Positions 1-7,194 of a stretch of DNA of 64,000 nucleotides are shown one piece after another. Positions within the stretch are counted from its first letter, which is position 1. Each line of letters opens with the position of its first letter. This DNA comes from Streptomyces sp. 71268. Its GTDB lineage: Bacteria; Actinomycetota; Actinomycetes; Streptomycetales; Streptomycetaceae. Below the pieces are notes generated by a model. That model did not search any database and was not told where the DNA came from. It saw only the letters and a list, made by a program, of their open reading frames with translations. Location: positions 5,053,001 through 5,117,000 of the forward strand of contig NZ_CP114200.1 in the NCBI RefSeq assembly GCF_029392895.1, in the 5' to 3' direction. Position numbers and translations under genes: made by a program.

Positions 1-100
1 AGTTGGCCGGCAAGTCCCTGACGCGCGCCTTGTACGCCCGCCAGCGCTTCTTGGGCCCGATCACCCTGGAGAGGAAGCCGCTCTTCTCGGCGTCAGACAT
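1..100 (-). CDS. DUF1048-like protein, N-terminal fragment cut by window edge
   Basis: An open minus-strand frame starts at ATG 98-100 and runs off the left edge, so only about 33 residues are visible, beginning MSDAEKSGF and rich in Lys and Arg. It starts 2 bp after the stop of the PadR gene, so the two are almost certainly co-transcribed. A short DUF1048 protein directly downstream of a PadR regulator is a familiar actinobacterial and firmicute pair, and that context drives the call. The visible part alone does not prove the family. Confidence 0.5.
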   Translation of the reverse strand, partial: MSDAEKSGFLSRVIGPKKRWRAYKARVRDLPAN

Positions 101-102
101 GA

Positions 103-432
103 TCACTTTCCCCCTTCGCGGAGCTGTTCCAGTCGTTCCGTGAGGAAGCTCCACGTCCTCCAGAACTCTTCGAGGTACTCCACTCCCTCGGCGTTGAGGG
201 AGTGCACCTTACGCGGCGGCCCCTTCTCGGACGGCACCTTCTTCACGTCGACGAGCCCGCGCTTCTCCATCCGGATGAGCAGCGCGTAGATGGTCCCCTC
301 GGCGATGTCGGAGAACCCCTGCTCACGCAGCCGCGCCGTGATCTCGTAGCCATACGCGGGCCGGCCGGACAGAGAGGCCAGGATGATGCCCTCCAACGTG
401 CCCTTGAGCATCTCGGTCAGCAGCTTGGCCAT
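103..432 (-). CDS. PadR family transcriptional regulator
   Basis: This is a 109-aa winged-helix repressor of the PadR class. The frame is open further upstream, but I chose the ATG at 430-432 (MAKLLTEML) because a GGGAGG ribosome site sits just before it and PadR proteins start there. The family-typical YGYEI motif is at about residues 27-31, followed by the wing-proximal segment EGTIYALLIRMEKRGL at about 45-60 and a basic GPPRK turn near 70. PadR proteins usually repress their own operon and a linked gene in response to stress or a small ligand. The linked gene here is the DUF1048 protein, which starts 2 bp downstream. The upstream region holds symmetric repeats that could be the autoregulatory operator. 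Confidence 0.9.
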   Translation of the reverse strand: MAKLLTEMLKGTLEGIILASLSGRPAYGYEITARLREQGFSDIAEGTIYALLIRMEKRGLVDVKKVPSEKGPPRKVHSLNAEGVEYLEEFWRTWSFLTERLEQLREGGK

Positions 433-452
433 GAAGCACCTCCCCTCTGCGC

Positions 453-501
453 TAGTCAGCGCTGTTGAGTACTGGTACACCGTAACGCTGACTACTGGTA
501 C
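453..501 (-). promoter_or_regulatory. Probable PadR operator/promoter region
   Basis: A perfect 9-bp inverted repeat, TAGTCAGCG at 453-461 and CGCTGACTA at 486-494, encloses a TACTGGTAC element. The TACTGGTAC element recurs as a direct repeat at 470-478 and 493-501, a 23-bp shift. The block lies 20-70 bp upstream of the padR start, where an autoregulatory operator would be expected. Binding by this PadR is inferred. Confidence 0.5.
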
Positions 502-675
502 TTAGCAAGACGGAATAGCGGGTCGATGCTTCTCCGTCCTGGGGCGGCATTCGGCCGCTCTCGGGGAGGAGGCGGTGGGGGCCAGTGGCATTCGCGCTGG
601 CCGAGGCGGCCATACTCGGGCTGACGACCGGGAGTTCGGCCCAGCCCACGGGCCTTCGCGGCAGGGGGAGTACCC

Positions 676-1320
676 ATGACGCAAGACGACATCCGCGACC
701 GCGTCCCGTCCGGTGCCATGCCTCGGCGATCGGCCCTGACCTGGACGATGACCATGCTGCGCGATCTCGCCGCCTGGTTGGCACGCAAGCCGGTCGCGCA
801 CCCTGGCGTGCACCGAGCGATACGGCACTCCGCCGATTCCCGCACCATCATCTGGTCGATCACCGCGGCCGACCTGGTGGCCAGTGTCGTCGTGGACGCG
901 ATGGTTCCCGCCGCCTACCGGCCACTGCACCTGGCCTGGGTCGTGGTCTCGGTGGTGATGACGGTGGGGTTCTGCGCGATGACCGTGCGCACTCCCCACC
1001 TGATCGATGACCACACGCTGTACCTGCGCACCGGCCCGTTCCGCGCCCTGGCGATTCCGCTCCACCAGATCCAGACCGTACGGGCCGCCCACGGCATGAC
1101 GCCCAGCCACGGCCTGCGCCGCCCGTTGGACGAGGACGACGCCGTGGCCTGCTCGGTCAGCAGCGCCACCACCATGGCCCTCGAACTCGCCGAGCCTCTT
1201 CCCGTCCAGTTCCGCAAGGGCGGCCCGACCTTGGCCCGGCGGGTGTACTTCACCGCCGATCGACCGGCCGAGGCCGCCGAAGTCATCCGGGGCGCGAGGC
1301 GCGGGGAGGCGCGGCCGTGA
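676..1320 (+). CDS. Two-TM membrane protein with PH-like domain
   Basis: This is a 214-aa protein of unknown function. The ATG at 676 follows a strong AGGGGGAG ribosome site. A basic N-terminus (1-50) is followed by two hydrophobic helices at about 57-80 and 83-103. A cytosolic part from about 109 to the C-terminus contains DDHTLYLRTGPFRALAIPL, the pattern seen in bacterial PH-like domains behind paired membrane helices. The protein probably sits in the cytoplasmic membrane. It stands alone, facing the divergent PadR gene on one side and converging on the gene at 1346-1780 on the other. No specific role can be assigned. Confidence 0.75.
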   Translation: MTQDDIRDRVPSGAMPRRSALTWTMTMLRDLAAWLARKPVAHPGVHRAIRHSADSRTIIWSITAADLVASVVVDAMVPAAYRPLHLAWVVVSVVMTVGFCAMTVRTPHLIDDHTLYLRTGPFRALAIPLHQIQTVRAAHGMTPSHGLRRPLDEDDAVACSVSSATTMALELAEPLPVQFRKGGPTLARRVYFTADRPAEAAEVIRGARRGEARP

Positions 1321-1345
1321 GGTGGTGGCACGGCCTCGGGCTGCC

Positions 1346-1780
1346 TTACTGGTCGACAGGTGCCAGCAGTGCGCGGGCGCGGGCCATGGATTGCGGGTCG
1401 TCGAAGGTGAGGCGGCCAACATGCACCCCGACGGAGTTGTAGGCGGGAGCTTTCAGGCGCGCGGTCTTCATCACGTCCATGGTCCACGGCTCATCGGAGG
1501 TGAACAGGGCGCGCTTGGGCGGCATGACGCTCATTCCCCAGCCGACATTCATGATCCAGCGCCCATAGGACTCGTTCTGATCAACCACGTTGGTGGGTAA
1601 GTGTCGTGCGGCCACATCCCAGAGGCTGGACTCTCCATGAGGCACCTCCGGCGCCGGGACGGTCGCCACGATCGCCATGTCACCCTCACGGGCATAGGCG
1701 ACCAGGCACTGCCCAGTCCTCCACTGCACGGTGATGGGGGCGACGATGACCCGCCCAGTTCCGGTAAAGCGTTGCGCCAT
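1346..1780 (-). CDS. Hypothetical protein, 144 aa
   Basis: I do not recognise this protein. It begins MAQRFTGTG, is mixed alpha/beta in character, has no signal peptide or membrane helix, and ends RALLAPVDQ. The coding frame has the high third-position GC expected of a real gene. It converges with the membrane protein ending at 1320, and only 25 bp separate the two stops. The 439 bp upstream hold no other convincing gene, so it is probably monocistronic. Nothing in the sequence points to an enzymatic motif. Confidence 0.6.
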   Translation of the reverse strand: MAQRFTGTGRVIVAPITVQWRTGQCLVAYAREGDMAIVATVPAPEVPHGESSLWDVAARHLPTNVVDQNESYGRWIMNVGWGMSVMPPKRALFTSDEPWTMDVMKTARLKAPAYNSVGVHVGRLTFDDPQSMARARALLAPVDQ

Positions 1781-2164
1781 GCCCCGTACTCTCCAAGGTA
1801 GTTGCCTCCGGTGGGCACCTTAGAGTCGAGGGGGCGCCCGCCTGACCAACGAGCGACCACGGGGCTGCGGTTCATCTGGTTAGGTCAATTCGGGGGACTG
1901 CGGGAGATTGGAGCCGCCGCCGTCGCCATCCTCAATGTCGGTGTTGTCTGGGTCCCCCGATAGCGCTGCCCAGCGCTGTCCGCGCATGTCCGTACCCTTC
2001 TCTCGATGGGGGGCGCATGGCGTCCTGCACTCAGGTCCGCGAGCCGCAACAACTGCGAAACGCCGGACGGTTCGAGGCTAGAGCGGGGGTCGGGGGCGCA
2101 CGGAAGGCGTGCCGGCGGCGCGAATGCGTAGCGTTCACGGGTAGCCGTGCGCCCGGGCATGCGA
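1781..2164. other. Intergenic region
   Basis: This stretch holds the presumed promoter of the minus-strand gene at 1346-1780. Short open frames occur on both strands, but they have no ribosome site and no family resemblance. I see no other feature until the terminator hairpin at 2165. Confidence 0.5.
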
Positions 2165-2203
2165 AGGCCCCCGTTGCTCTTGCTCGAAGAGCTGCGGGGG
2201 CCT
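2165..2203 (-). terminator. Hairpin terminator for the XRE-DUF397 operon
   Basis: AGGCCCCCG at 2165-2173 pairs perfectly with CGGGGGCCT at 2195-2203, with extra GCTC/GAGC pairing inside. The hairpin lies 16 bp past the stop of the DUF397 gene on the minus strand. There is no long T tract, as is usual for GC-rich actinobacterial terminators. Confidence 0.7.
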
Positions 2204-2219
2204 GTTGCGTCGTACGTGG

Positions 2220-2423
2220 TTACGCGTCGAAGTCGCCGGCCTTGACGCCTGCCACGAAGGCCGACCAGGCCGACGTGTCGAAGGTGAGGGCCGGGCCGTG
2301 CGGGTTCTTGCTGTCCCGGACGGGGACGGTGCCATGCGCGGCGAGGTTGGCGGCGACCTCAACGCAGTTGCCACCGTTGGAGCTGTAGGAGGACTTGTAC
2401 CAGCGGGGGGTCTCGGTCGTCAC
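2220..2423 (-). CDS. DUF397 domain-containing protein
   Basis: This 67-aa protein is a complete DUF397 domain. It has the opening WYKSSYSSNGGNCVEVA (W, SSYS, GGNCVEVA), the central VPVRDSKNP and the closing FDTSAWSAFV. DUF397 proteins are small partners encoded beside XRE/DUF5753 regulators in Streptomyces, where such pairs include the WhiJ/BldB-associated systems. Here the start codon overlaps the regulator stop by 4 bp, so the two are translationally coupled and probably act together. The biochemical role of DUF397 is not settled; some pairs have been discussed as toxin-antitoxin-like. Confidence 0.93.
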   Translation of the reverse strand: MTTETPRWYKSSYSSNGGNCVEVAANLAAHGTVPVRDSKNPHGPALTFDTSAWSAFVAGVKAGDFDA

Positions 2424-3259
2424 GGGGCGCCCTTTCGTACCTCTTCAATCATGGCCACAGTCTCGGCCTGCGACAGGGATTCAGCCTGTAGTTGATGGTA
2501 GTCCGCCAGCGCAGACAGCACGAAGCCGCTTTCGCGCTCCAAGTGACCCTGCGCGTGTGACTCCGCATACGTGACCACGGACCGGTCCGTCATGGTCAGC
2601 AGGTTGATTGGCAGATCGAACGGCCTCCGCTCGCCAATGTCGAATGGGGCAACCTGGAGCATGGTGTTCGGCCGCTCGGCGAACTCCTCCAGGTACGCAA
2701 GCTGCTCGCGCATCACTTCTTCGCCCCCGACGAGGCGACGGATGCAGCTCTCATCCATGACCGCCATCATCGTGGGCGGACGAGGCCGCACGAGTGCCCT
2801 CTGACGCTCGGCCAGCAGCGTGACGCGCTCGTTGGCCAGTTCCGGCGTGATGCGGCCCCGTCGCACGTCACCTTCCGCGATGGCACGCGCGTACGCGGGC
2901 GTCTGGAGCAAGCCCGGGATGATCCCGATCTCGAACAGCCGGATCTCAACCGCCCGTCCCTCGATCAGCACGTACTCCGGAAACCCCTCCAGCAAGTTCC
3001 CGTGCCGGATGTCGCGCCACTGGCGCTCGAACGACTCGGCGGAGTTGGCCACGCCGAAGGCATCATCTGCCTTGCGCGAGAACGGAAGGGTTGGCGGTTT
3101 CCGTGCGGTTTCCACGGCCGAAACGTGTTGGCTGGACAGGCCCAGGCGGTCGGCCAGTTGCTCCTGGGTCCAGCCGCGGTTCTCGCGGTGCCTCCGTAAA
3201 CGTGCACCGTAGGCGGCGCGCGGGCTGCTGTCGGGGTTCAGGTCCTTGCGGTTGACCAT
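2420..3259 (-). CDS. XRE family regulator with DUF5753 domain
   Basis: A cytosolic DNA-binding protein of 279 aa from the chosen ATG at 3259 (MVNRKDL); a TTG four codons upstream is also possible. The N-terminal helix-turn-helix spans about residues 17-70 and includes GWTQEQLADRLGLSSQHVS. The rest matches the DUF5753 ligand-like domain, with EYVLIEGRAVEIRLFE and IPGLLQTPAYARA. It belongs to the WhiJ-like class of Streptomyces regulators that pair with a DUF397 gene, and the two genes overlap by ATGA. The divergent operon starting at 3369 shares the 109-bp promoter region and is a plausible target. Confidence 0.92.
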   Translation of the reverse strand: MVNRKDLNPDSSPRAAYGARLRRHRENRGWTQEQLADRLGLSSQHVSAVETARKPPTLPFSRKADDAFGVANSAESFERQWRDIRHGNLLEGFPEYVLIEGRAVEIRLFEIGIIPGLLQTPAYARAIAEGDVRRGRITPELANERVTLLAERQRALVRPRPPTMMAVMDESCIRRLVGGEEVMREQLAYLEEFAERPNTMLQVAPFDIGERRPFDLPINLLTMTDRSVVTYAESHAQGHLERESGFVLSALADYHQLQAESLSQAETVAMIEEVRKGAP

Positions 3260-3368
3260 GGTCGACTCCAACTCTTCCTTCGGCTTGGATTATTTGAAGG
3301 GTTACGCGCTGTGGGTCACGCTGAATCCCCCCGGTAGTGATGTCGCTACGGAGAGGAGCGGTATCGCC

Positions 3369-3698
3369 ATGTCCTCCACCCCTGCCCCCACGCCGTCCGA
3401 TGAGAAGTTGACCGCGCCCGTCGCCTCGTACGAGGGCGCGGCGCGAGCGGATCAGCAGGCAGCCGTGTTGGTGGCCCAAGAGATCAACTCGCTTGCGGAA
3501 AGCCGGCGTGCAGGTGGCAATTGCCAGGCCGTCCGCATGGTTGGCGAGCGGGTCAAGACGTTCCGCGCCGCCATTCAGCACCGTAAGGCCATCGAGCTTT
3601 CGCGTGTCCAGCGTCTTCGCGAACATCCCCTCGAACGGGTACCCGAGCGGTCCGGATCGGGACTGCGTGGCGCCGAGCGAGGTGACTCAGCGTGCTGA
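3369..3698 (+). CDS. Hypothetical protein, first gene of a coupled operon
   Basis: A 109-aa protein of unknown function. The ATG at 3369 follows GAGAGGAG; open sequence further upstream has no good start. The N-terminus is Pro/Thr-rich (STPAPTPSDEK). The middle is helical and charged, with regularly spaced Ala, Gln and Arg, and the C-terminus is basic. No membrane segment is visible. The stop overlaps the start of the next gene by 7 bp, so the three genes at 3369-4476 are very probably one transcript. Divergent orientation from the XRE-DUF397 pair suggests a regulatory link. Confidence 0.6.
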   Translation: MSSTPAPTPSDEKLTAPVASYEGAARADQQAAVLVAQEINSLAESRRAGGNCQAVRMVGERVKTFRAAIQHRKAIELSRVQRLREHPLERVPERSGSGLRGAERGDSAC

Positions 3699-4012
3699 GC
3701 CGTCGCGTCTTCGAGGGCACGCACCGCGTCGTCGTACGCGGCGTGGCGCTCCGCTTCTTCCTGCGGACCGACGACACGTGGTCGCCGGTCACCGACACCG
3801 ACTTCCAGCACGCCTACGAACTCGCGCTCTTCGACCCCGACGCGCTGCGCAAGGACGTGCTCTGTCCCAACGCGCGCCGGGTCGAACACAGCACGGTCGA
3901 GGGCTGGTTCTGGTCCAACGGCAGGGACACGTGCGGGCTGTGCACCTTCGACGACAGGAGCCCGGAGGAGTGCGCCGGCATGGCCCAGATCGCGGGCGGG
4001 ACGGGGCCGTGA
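3692..4012 (+). CDS. Hypothetical protein, second gene of the operon
   Basis: A 106-aa protein starting at GTG 3692, overlapping the previous stop by 7 bp. It begins MLSRRVFEG, contains several aromatic residues (WFWSNGRDTCGLCTF) and has three Cys, two of them in a CGLC pair at about residues 83-86. The CGLC pair could be a redox or metal site, but only two such Cys are near each other. Its stop overlaps the GTG of the third gene in a GTGA. I do not recognise the family. Confidence 0.6.
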   Translation: MLSRRVFEGTHRVVVRGVALRFFLRTDDTWSPVTDTDFQHAYELALFDPDALRKDVLCPNARRVEHSTVEGWFWSNGRDTCGLCTFDDRSPEECAGMAQIAGGTGP

Positions 4013-4476
4013 CGCGGCCCCGTCAGACGTGGGTCCACCTGCTGGTGTGGCGCCCCGCCGACCCGTCCAACCCGCTCGACGTCAGCCGGTCCTGGCCGCA
4101 CGTGCTCCAGGTCGTCCAGGACGAGCGGCCCGCGCCGCCGGGCGTCATCCTGCGGCCCGGCGAACCCATCCCGTACGCCGTGGGGCGGGTGGCGACCGCG
4201 TTGGGGCTTCGCGTGCCGGAGCCGTTGCGGCTGCTGGCCGTCGACCAGCAGCCGGCCGAACCGGGCCACGACGAGCAGGTGGGCCTGGTCTTCGACGGCG
4301 GCTGGCTGGCCGCCGACGGGCCGCCGCCCTGCGACGAGTGCGGGCGCTCCCACACGGTGTGGACGCCGATGCGCGACGTCGGCCGCGTCGCCCTGGCCCA
4401 CGCCTTCCGCGCGCTGCTCACCGGCCGGCACACGTCGGCGGTGCTGTGGCGCGGCGGCCTGCCCGACGAGGGTTGA
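4009..4476 (+). CDS. Degenerate Nudix-like protein
   Basis: A 155-aa protein starting at GTG 4009 with a 4-bp overlap onto the preceding stop. Its order of blocks recalls Streptomyces Nudix hydrolases: WVHLLVWRP at the start, a helical block RPGEPIPYAVGRVATALGL where the Nudix box should lie, LLAVDQQPAEPG, then DEQVGLVFDGGWL. The canonical box GX5EX7REUXEEXGU is not intact: the REXXEE metal-binding glutamates are absent. Hydrolase activity is therefore unlikely, and a binding role is more plausible. Residues CDECGRSH near the C-terminal third could bind a metal. The fold assignment is by pattern only. Confidence 0.55.
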   Translation: MTRPRQTWVHLLVWRPADPSNPLDVSRSWPHVLQVVQDERPAPPGVILRPGEPIPYAVGRVATALGLRVPEPLRLLAVDQQPAEPGHDEQVGLVFDGGWLAADGPPPCDECGRSHTVWTPMRDVGRVALAHAFRALLTGRHTSAVLWRGGLPDEG

Positions 4477-4481
4477 CCCGT

Positions 4482-4508
4482 CCCTGCCGGGCCGACCGCC
4501 CGGCAGGG
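4482..4508. terminator. Bidirectional hairpin terminator
   Basis: CCCTGCCGGGC at 4482-4492 pairs perfectly with GCCCGGCAGGG at 4498-4508 around a 5-nt loop. It lies between the convergent operon ending at 4476 and the tetR gene ending at 4567, so it can serve both strands. Confidence 0.75.
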
Positions 4509-4566
4509 CCCCGACCAGCGCGAACACCACCCACGCCACACAGTGATGCCCGGGTCAGGCCCGTGC

Positions 4567-5145
4567 TCACAGCCCCGCCAGCGTGAGGTCCACCGTGCTC
4601 AGCAACGCGTCCCGGTCGTCACTGGCCCGCGCCAGCACGCGCAGCCCGTAGTACGCGGTCTGCACCTGGCGGGCCAGGGCGCGGGCGTCGCGGTCGGCGC
4701 GGATCTCGCCGGTGCTCTGGCCGAAGGCCAGCACCGCGCACAACTCGTCCTCCACCCGCCCGAAGTTGCCCCGCACGGCCTCCCTGACCTCCGGGTCGCT
4801 GCCGGCGGCCTCGATGGCCGAGTTGACGGCGAAGCAGCCGCGCGGGCTCTCGCCGTCCAGGTCGGCGTCGATGGCCTCCACCATCAGCGCGCGCAGCCGC
4901 TCGCGCACCGGGCCCGGCCGCTGGAGCACCTCCACCTGGCGGGCGGTGGCGGTCTCGCAGTACCGGCGCAGGGCCCGTACGAAGAGTTGCCGCTTGCCGC
5001 CGAAGGTGTTGTAGAGGCTCGACGGGCCGAGCCCCGTGCTCTGGCTCAGCTCGCGGGTCGAGGTCGCCTCGTACCCGTGCCGCCAGAACGTCTCCATCGC
5101 CGCGTCCACGACGCGGCCCTCCTCAAACGCGCGTGGCCTGGCCAT
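4567..5145 (-). CDS. TetR/AcrR family repressor
   Basis: A 192-aa one-component repressor. The N-terminal TetR helix-turn-helix spans about residues 8-55, with FWRHGYEATSTRELSQSTGL then SSLYNTFGGKRQLF. The C-terminal part is helical and ligand-binding, with the RGCFAVNSAIEAA segment seen in TetR_C_16-like regulators of stress and efflux genes. The ATG at 5145 lies 13 bp after a perfect 10-bp inverted repeat. It is the third gene of a minus-strand unit with the MFS pump and RidA protein. Two related palindromes precede the pump gene, so this protein probably represses both the pump and itself. Confidence 0.92.
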   Translation of the reverse strand: MARPRAFEEGRVVDAAMETFWRHGYEATSTRELSQSTGLGPSSLYNTFGGKRQLFVRALRRYCETATARQVEVLQRPGPVRERLRALMVEAIDADLDGESPRGCFAVNSAIEAAGSDPEVREAVRGNFGRVEDELCAVLAFGQSTGEIRADRDARALARQVQTAYYGLRVLARASDDRDALLSTVDLTLAGL

Positions 5146-5158
5146 GACGTCACGGTAA

Positions 5159-5185
5159 GGGTTTTGTAGCGCCCGTACAAAACCC
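5159..5185. promoter_or_regulatory. TetR operator upstream of tetR
   Basis: GGGTTTTGTA at 5159-5168 and TACAAAACCC at 5176-5185 form a perfect 10-bp inverted repeat with a 7-nt spacer. It lies between the ridA stop and the tetR start. The core TTTTGNAGCGNNCG is shared with the two palindromes in front of the MFS gene. Confidence 0.75.
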
Positions 5186-5196
5186 TGTGGTCGCGG

Positions 5197-5637
5197 TCAC
5201 CGGACGGGGCCGGCCCCGGCCAGCGCCACCGCCTCGATCTCGATCAGCCACCGGGGGTCGGCGAGCGCGGCGACCTGGACGAAGGACTCGGCGGGGAAGG
5301 GTGCGGTCGGGTAGTGCTGGGCGCGCAGGGCGCCGAAGGCGTCCTGGTGGGCGACATCGGTGACGAAGACCGTGACCTTGACGAGCTGGTCGAGCCCGGA
5401 GCCCGCGTTGGCCAGCACGGTGGCCAGGTTGGCGAACGCCTGCTGGGCCTGCGCCGTGAAGTCGCCGACGCCGACGGTCGCGCCGTGCGCGTCGACGGGC
5501 GCCTGGCCCGAGGTGAAGACCAGCTCCCCGACCCGGACGGCCAGCGATATCCCGGCCGACTCGTACCAGTCGGGATCGGCGGTGACGCGGGTGCGGACGG
5601 TGGGGGTGGTGTGGGGGATGGGGGAAGACGAAGACAT
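5197..5637 (-). CDS. RidA family protein (enamine/imine deaminase type)
   Basis: A 146-aa protein from the ATG at 5637. RidA (YjgF/YER057c/UK114) proteins are trimeric cytosolic enzymes that hydrolyse reactive enamines and imines; some subgroups lack the activity. Visible family features are GELVFTSGQAPVDA, the block AQQAFANLATVLANAGSGLDQLVKVTVFVTD split over residues 80-115, and the C-terminal PAESFVQVAALADPRWLIEIEAVA. The key Arg of the classic R-X-V-V motif is not obvious: the equivalent position reads ESFVQVAAL. It may belong to a Rid subgroup other than RidA itself. It lies 62 bp after the MFS gene and 51 bp before tetR, consistent with one operon. Confidence 0.88.
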   Translation of the reverse strand: MSSSSPIPHTTPTVRTRVTADPDWYESAGISLAVRVGELVFTSGQAPVDAHGATVGVGDFTAQAQQAFANLATVLANAGSGLDQLVKVTVFVTDVAHQDAFGALRAQHYPTAPFPAESFVQVAALADPRWLIEIEAVALAGAGPVR

Positions 5638-5699
5638 GGTGTGACTCCTCGGTTCGGTGCTGGTGGTTGAGGCCGTGGTCGAGGCCGTGGCCCGTACGG

Positions 5700-6932
5700 T
5701 CAGGCGTCGGAGCCGAGCAGCGGGGCGGGGGTGCGGTCCTGCGCGGCGAGGGTGTCGGCGGGACGTACGGGTGAAGGGTTGGCGGTACGGGCGGCGAGGC
5801 GGGCCGCCCACAGGGTGCCGGCGCAGCCGGCGGCGGCCAGCGCGACGCCCACCCAGGCGACCGAGGTGAAGCCGTACCCCGCGTCGATGACCACGCCGCC
5901 GAGCATCGGGGCCAGCGTGTTGCCGACGTTGAAGGCGGCCGTGTTGGTGGCGCCGGCCAGCGTCGGCGCCTCCGGCGCGAGGGCGAAAACGCGTGACTGG
6001 AGCGCCGGGTTGGTCACCCAGGCGACGAAACCGAGGACGAGGACCAGCCCGACCGCGACCGCCGCGTGCCGCGCCGTGAGGGCCAGCGCCCCGGAGACGA
6101 GGACCAGCCCGCCGAGCCCCCAACCGAGCGTGCGCAGCGGGTACGCCTCGGCCAGCCGGCCGCCGACCGCGATGCCCAGCAACCCGCCGACCCCGAACAG
6201 CGCCAACACGGCCGGCACCCACCCCTCGGCGAGCCCGCTCACCTCCGTCAGCAGCGACGCCAGATAGCTGAAGGTGACGATGACCGCGCCGAAGGTGAAC
6301 GCCGTGATCGCGTACGAGAGCCACAGGTGCGGCCTGGCCATGCCGCGCAGCTCGGCGCGGGCGGAGACGGCGGGAACGTTCGTGCCGCGCCCGGCGGGGA
6401 CGGCGAACACCGTGCAGACCAGGCTGACCAGCGTCGCGACGGCCACCGCCCAGAACGCGGCCCGCCACCCCGCGTGCTGGCTGAGCAGCGTGCCGGCCGG
6501 GACGCCCACGATGGTCGCGAGCGTGAGCCCGCCGGCCACCGTGGCGACGGCCCGGCCGGTGGCGCCGGCCGGCGCGAGGCTCACCGCCGCGGCCAGGGCC
6601 ACGCCCCAGCAGCCGGCGTAGACGAGCGCGCTGATGACGCGGGTCGCGAACAGCACCCCGTAACCGGGCGCGAGCGCGCCCACCACGTGCGCGGCGATGA
6701 AGACGGCCTGGAGCGCGACGAGCGCGGTGCGGCGCGGCCAGCGCAGCGTGGTGAGGGCGAGCAGCGGCGCGCCGAGGACCATGCCGATGGCGAAGGCGGA
6801 GATCAGCAACCCCGCGTCGGGGATGGAGACGCCCAGGTCGTCGGCCATGCCCGGGAGCAGCCCGGAGAGCATGAACTCGGAGGTCCCCTGGGTGAAGATC
6901 ACGAAGCCGAGGACGTAGACCGGCAGCGGCAC
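5700..6932 (-). CDS. Cmx/CmlR-type MFS drug efflux transporter
   Basis: A 410-aa integral membrane antiporter with about 12 hydrophobic helices. It starts at GTG 6932, six bp behind a GGAGGAA ribosome site. The N-terminus TQGTSEFMLSGLLPGMADDLG and the SAFAIGMVLGAPLLALTTLR block match the Cmx/CmrA/CmlR chloramphenicol exporters of actinobacteria. The actual substrate may be chloramphenicol or another small drug; sequence alone does not decide it. The C-terminus is a long hydrophilic tail (TPAPLLGSDA). It heads an operon with ridA and tetR. Two palindromes resembling the tetR operator sit 57-139 bp upstream. Confidence 0.9.
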   Translation of the reverse strand: MPLPVYVLGFVIFTQGTSEFMLSGLLPGMADDLGVSIPDAGLLISAFAIGMVLGAPLLALTTLRWPRRTALVALQAVFIAAHVVGALAPGYGVLFATRVISALVYAGCWGVALAAAVSLAPAGATGRAVATVAGGLTLATIVGVPAGTLLSQHAGWRAAFWAVAVATLVSLVCTVFAVPAGRGTNVPAVSARAELRGMARPHLWLSYAITAFTFGAVIVTFSYLASLLTEVSGLAEGWVPAVLALFGVGGLLGIAVGGRLAEAYPLRTLGWGLGGLVLVSGALALTARHAAVAVGLVLVLGFVAWVTNPALQSRVFALAPEAPTLAGATNTAAFNVGNTLAPMLGGVVIDAGYGFTSVAWVGVALAAAGCAGTLWAARLAARTANPSPVRPADTLAAQDRTPAPLLGSDA

Positions 6933-6988
6933 GATGTTCCTCCGGGTGGGGTTGGTGCGGTGGGGGCGGGGGAGTGGCGGGCGTGTTG

Positions 6989-7004
6989 TGGAGCGTCCGC
7001 TTCA
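6989..7004. promoter_or_regulatory. Operator copy 1 upstream of the MFS gene
   Basis: TGGAGCG-TC-CGCTTCA is an imperfect palindrome with one mismatch between its 7-bp arms. It is embedded in the longer repeat TTGTGGAGCGTCCGCTTCAAAA, which recurs 67 bp further upstream. It lies 57 bp in front of the GTG start and is probably bound by the TetR protein encoded in the same operon. Confidence 0.65.
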
Positions 7005-7055
7005 AAAGAGGGGCGCGAGGTGCCCGTTCTCGCCGCTCCGGACCCTAGCATGTTG

Positions 7056-7071
7056 TGAAGCGGTCGCTTCA
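7056..7071. promoter_or_regulatory. Operator copy 2 upstream of the MFS gene
   Basis: TGAAGCG-GT-CGCTTCA is a palindrome with perfect 7-bp arms. Flanking T and A residues extend the symmetry to TTTTGAAGCG on one strand. It is the second copy of the element at 6989-7004, a spacing typical of two TetR dimers on one promoter. Confidence 0.7.
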
Positions 7072-7194
7072 AAACAGCGGCGCACCGTGATCGGGCGGGG
7101 ACGCGCGAACGCCCCGCGGTCCCGGCGCGTGGCCGGGACGACGGGGCGAGGAGGCGGGGAGGGCGGGCCCGTGGGCCCACGGGGGCGGGCTGGG

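Noticed and set aside
1885..2160. A 91-codon minus-strand frame in the gap before the DUF397 gene
   Set aside because: It has no ribosome site and its composition is typical of noise.
5197..7005. A single 602-codon open frame on the minus strand across ridA and the MFS gene
   Set aside because: Only its last 146 codons are the RidA protein. The rest is an Arg/Ala/Gly-rich shadow of the MFS gene in another frame.
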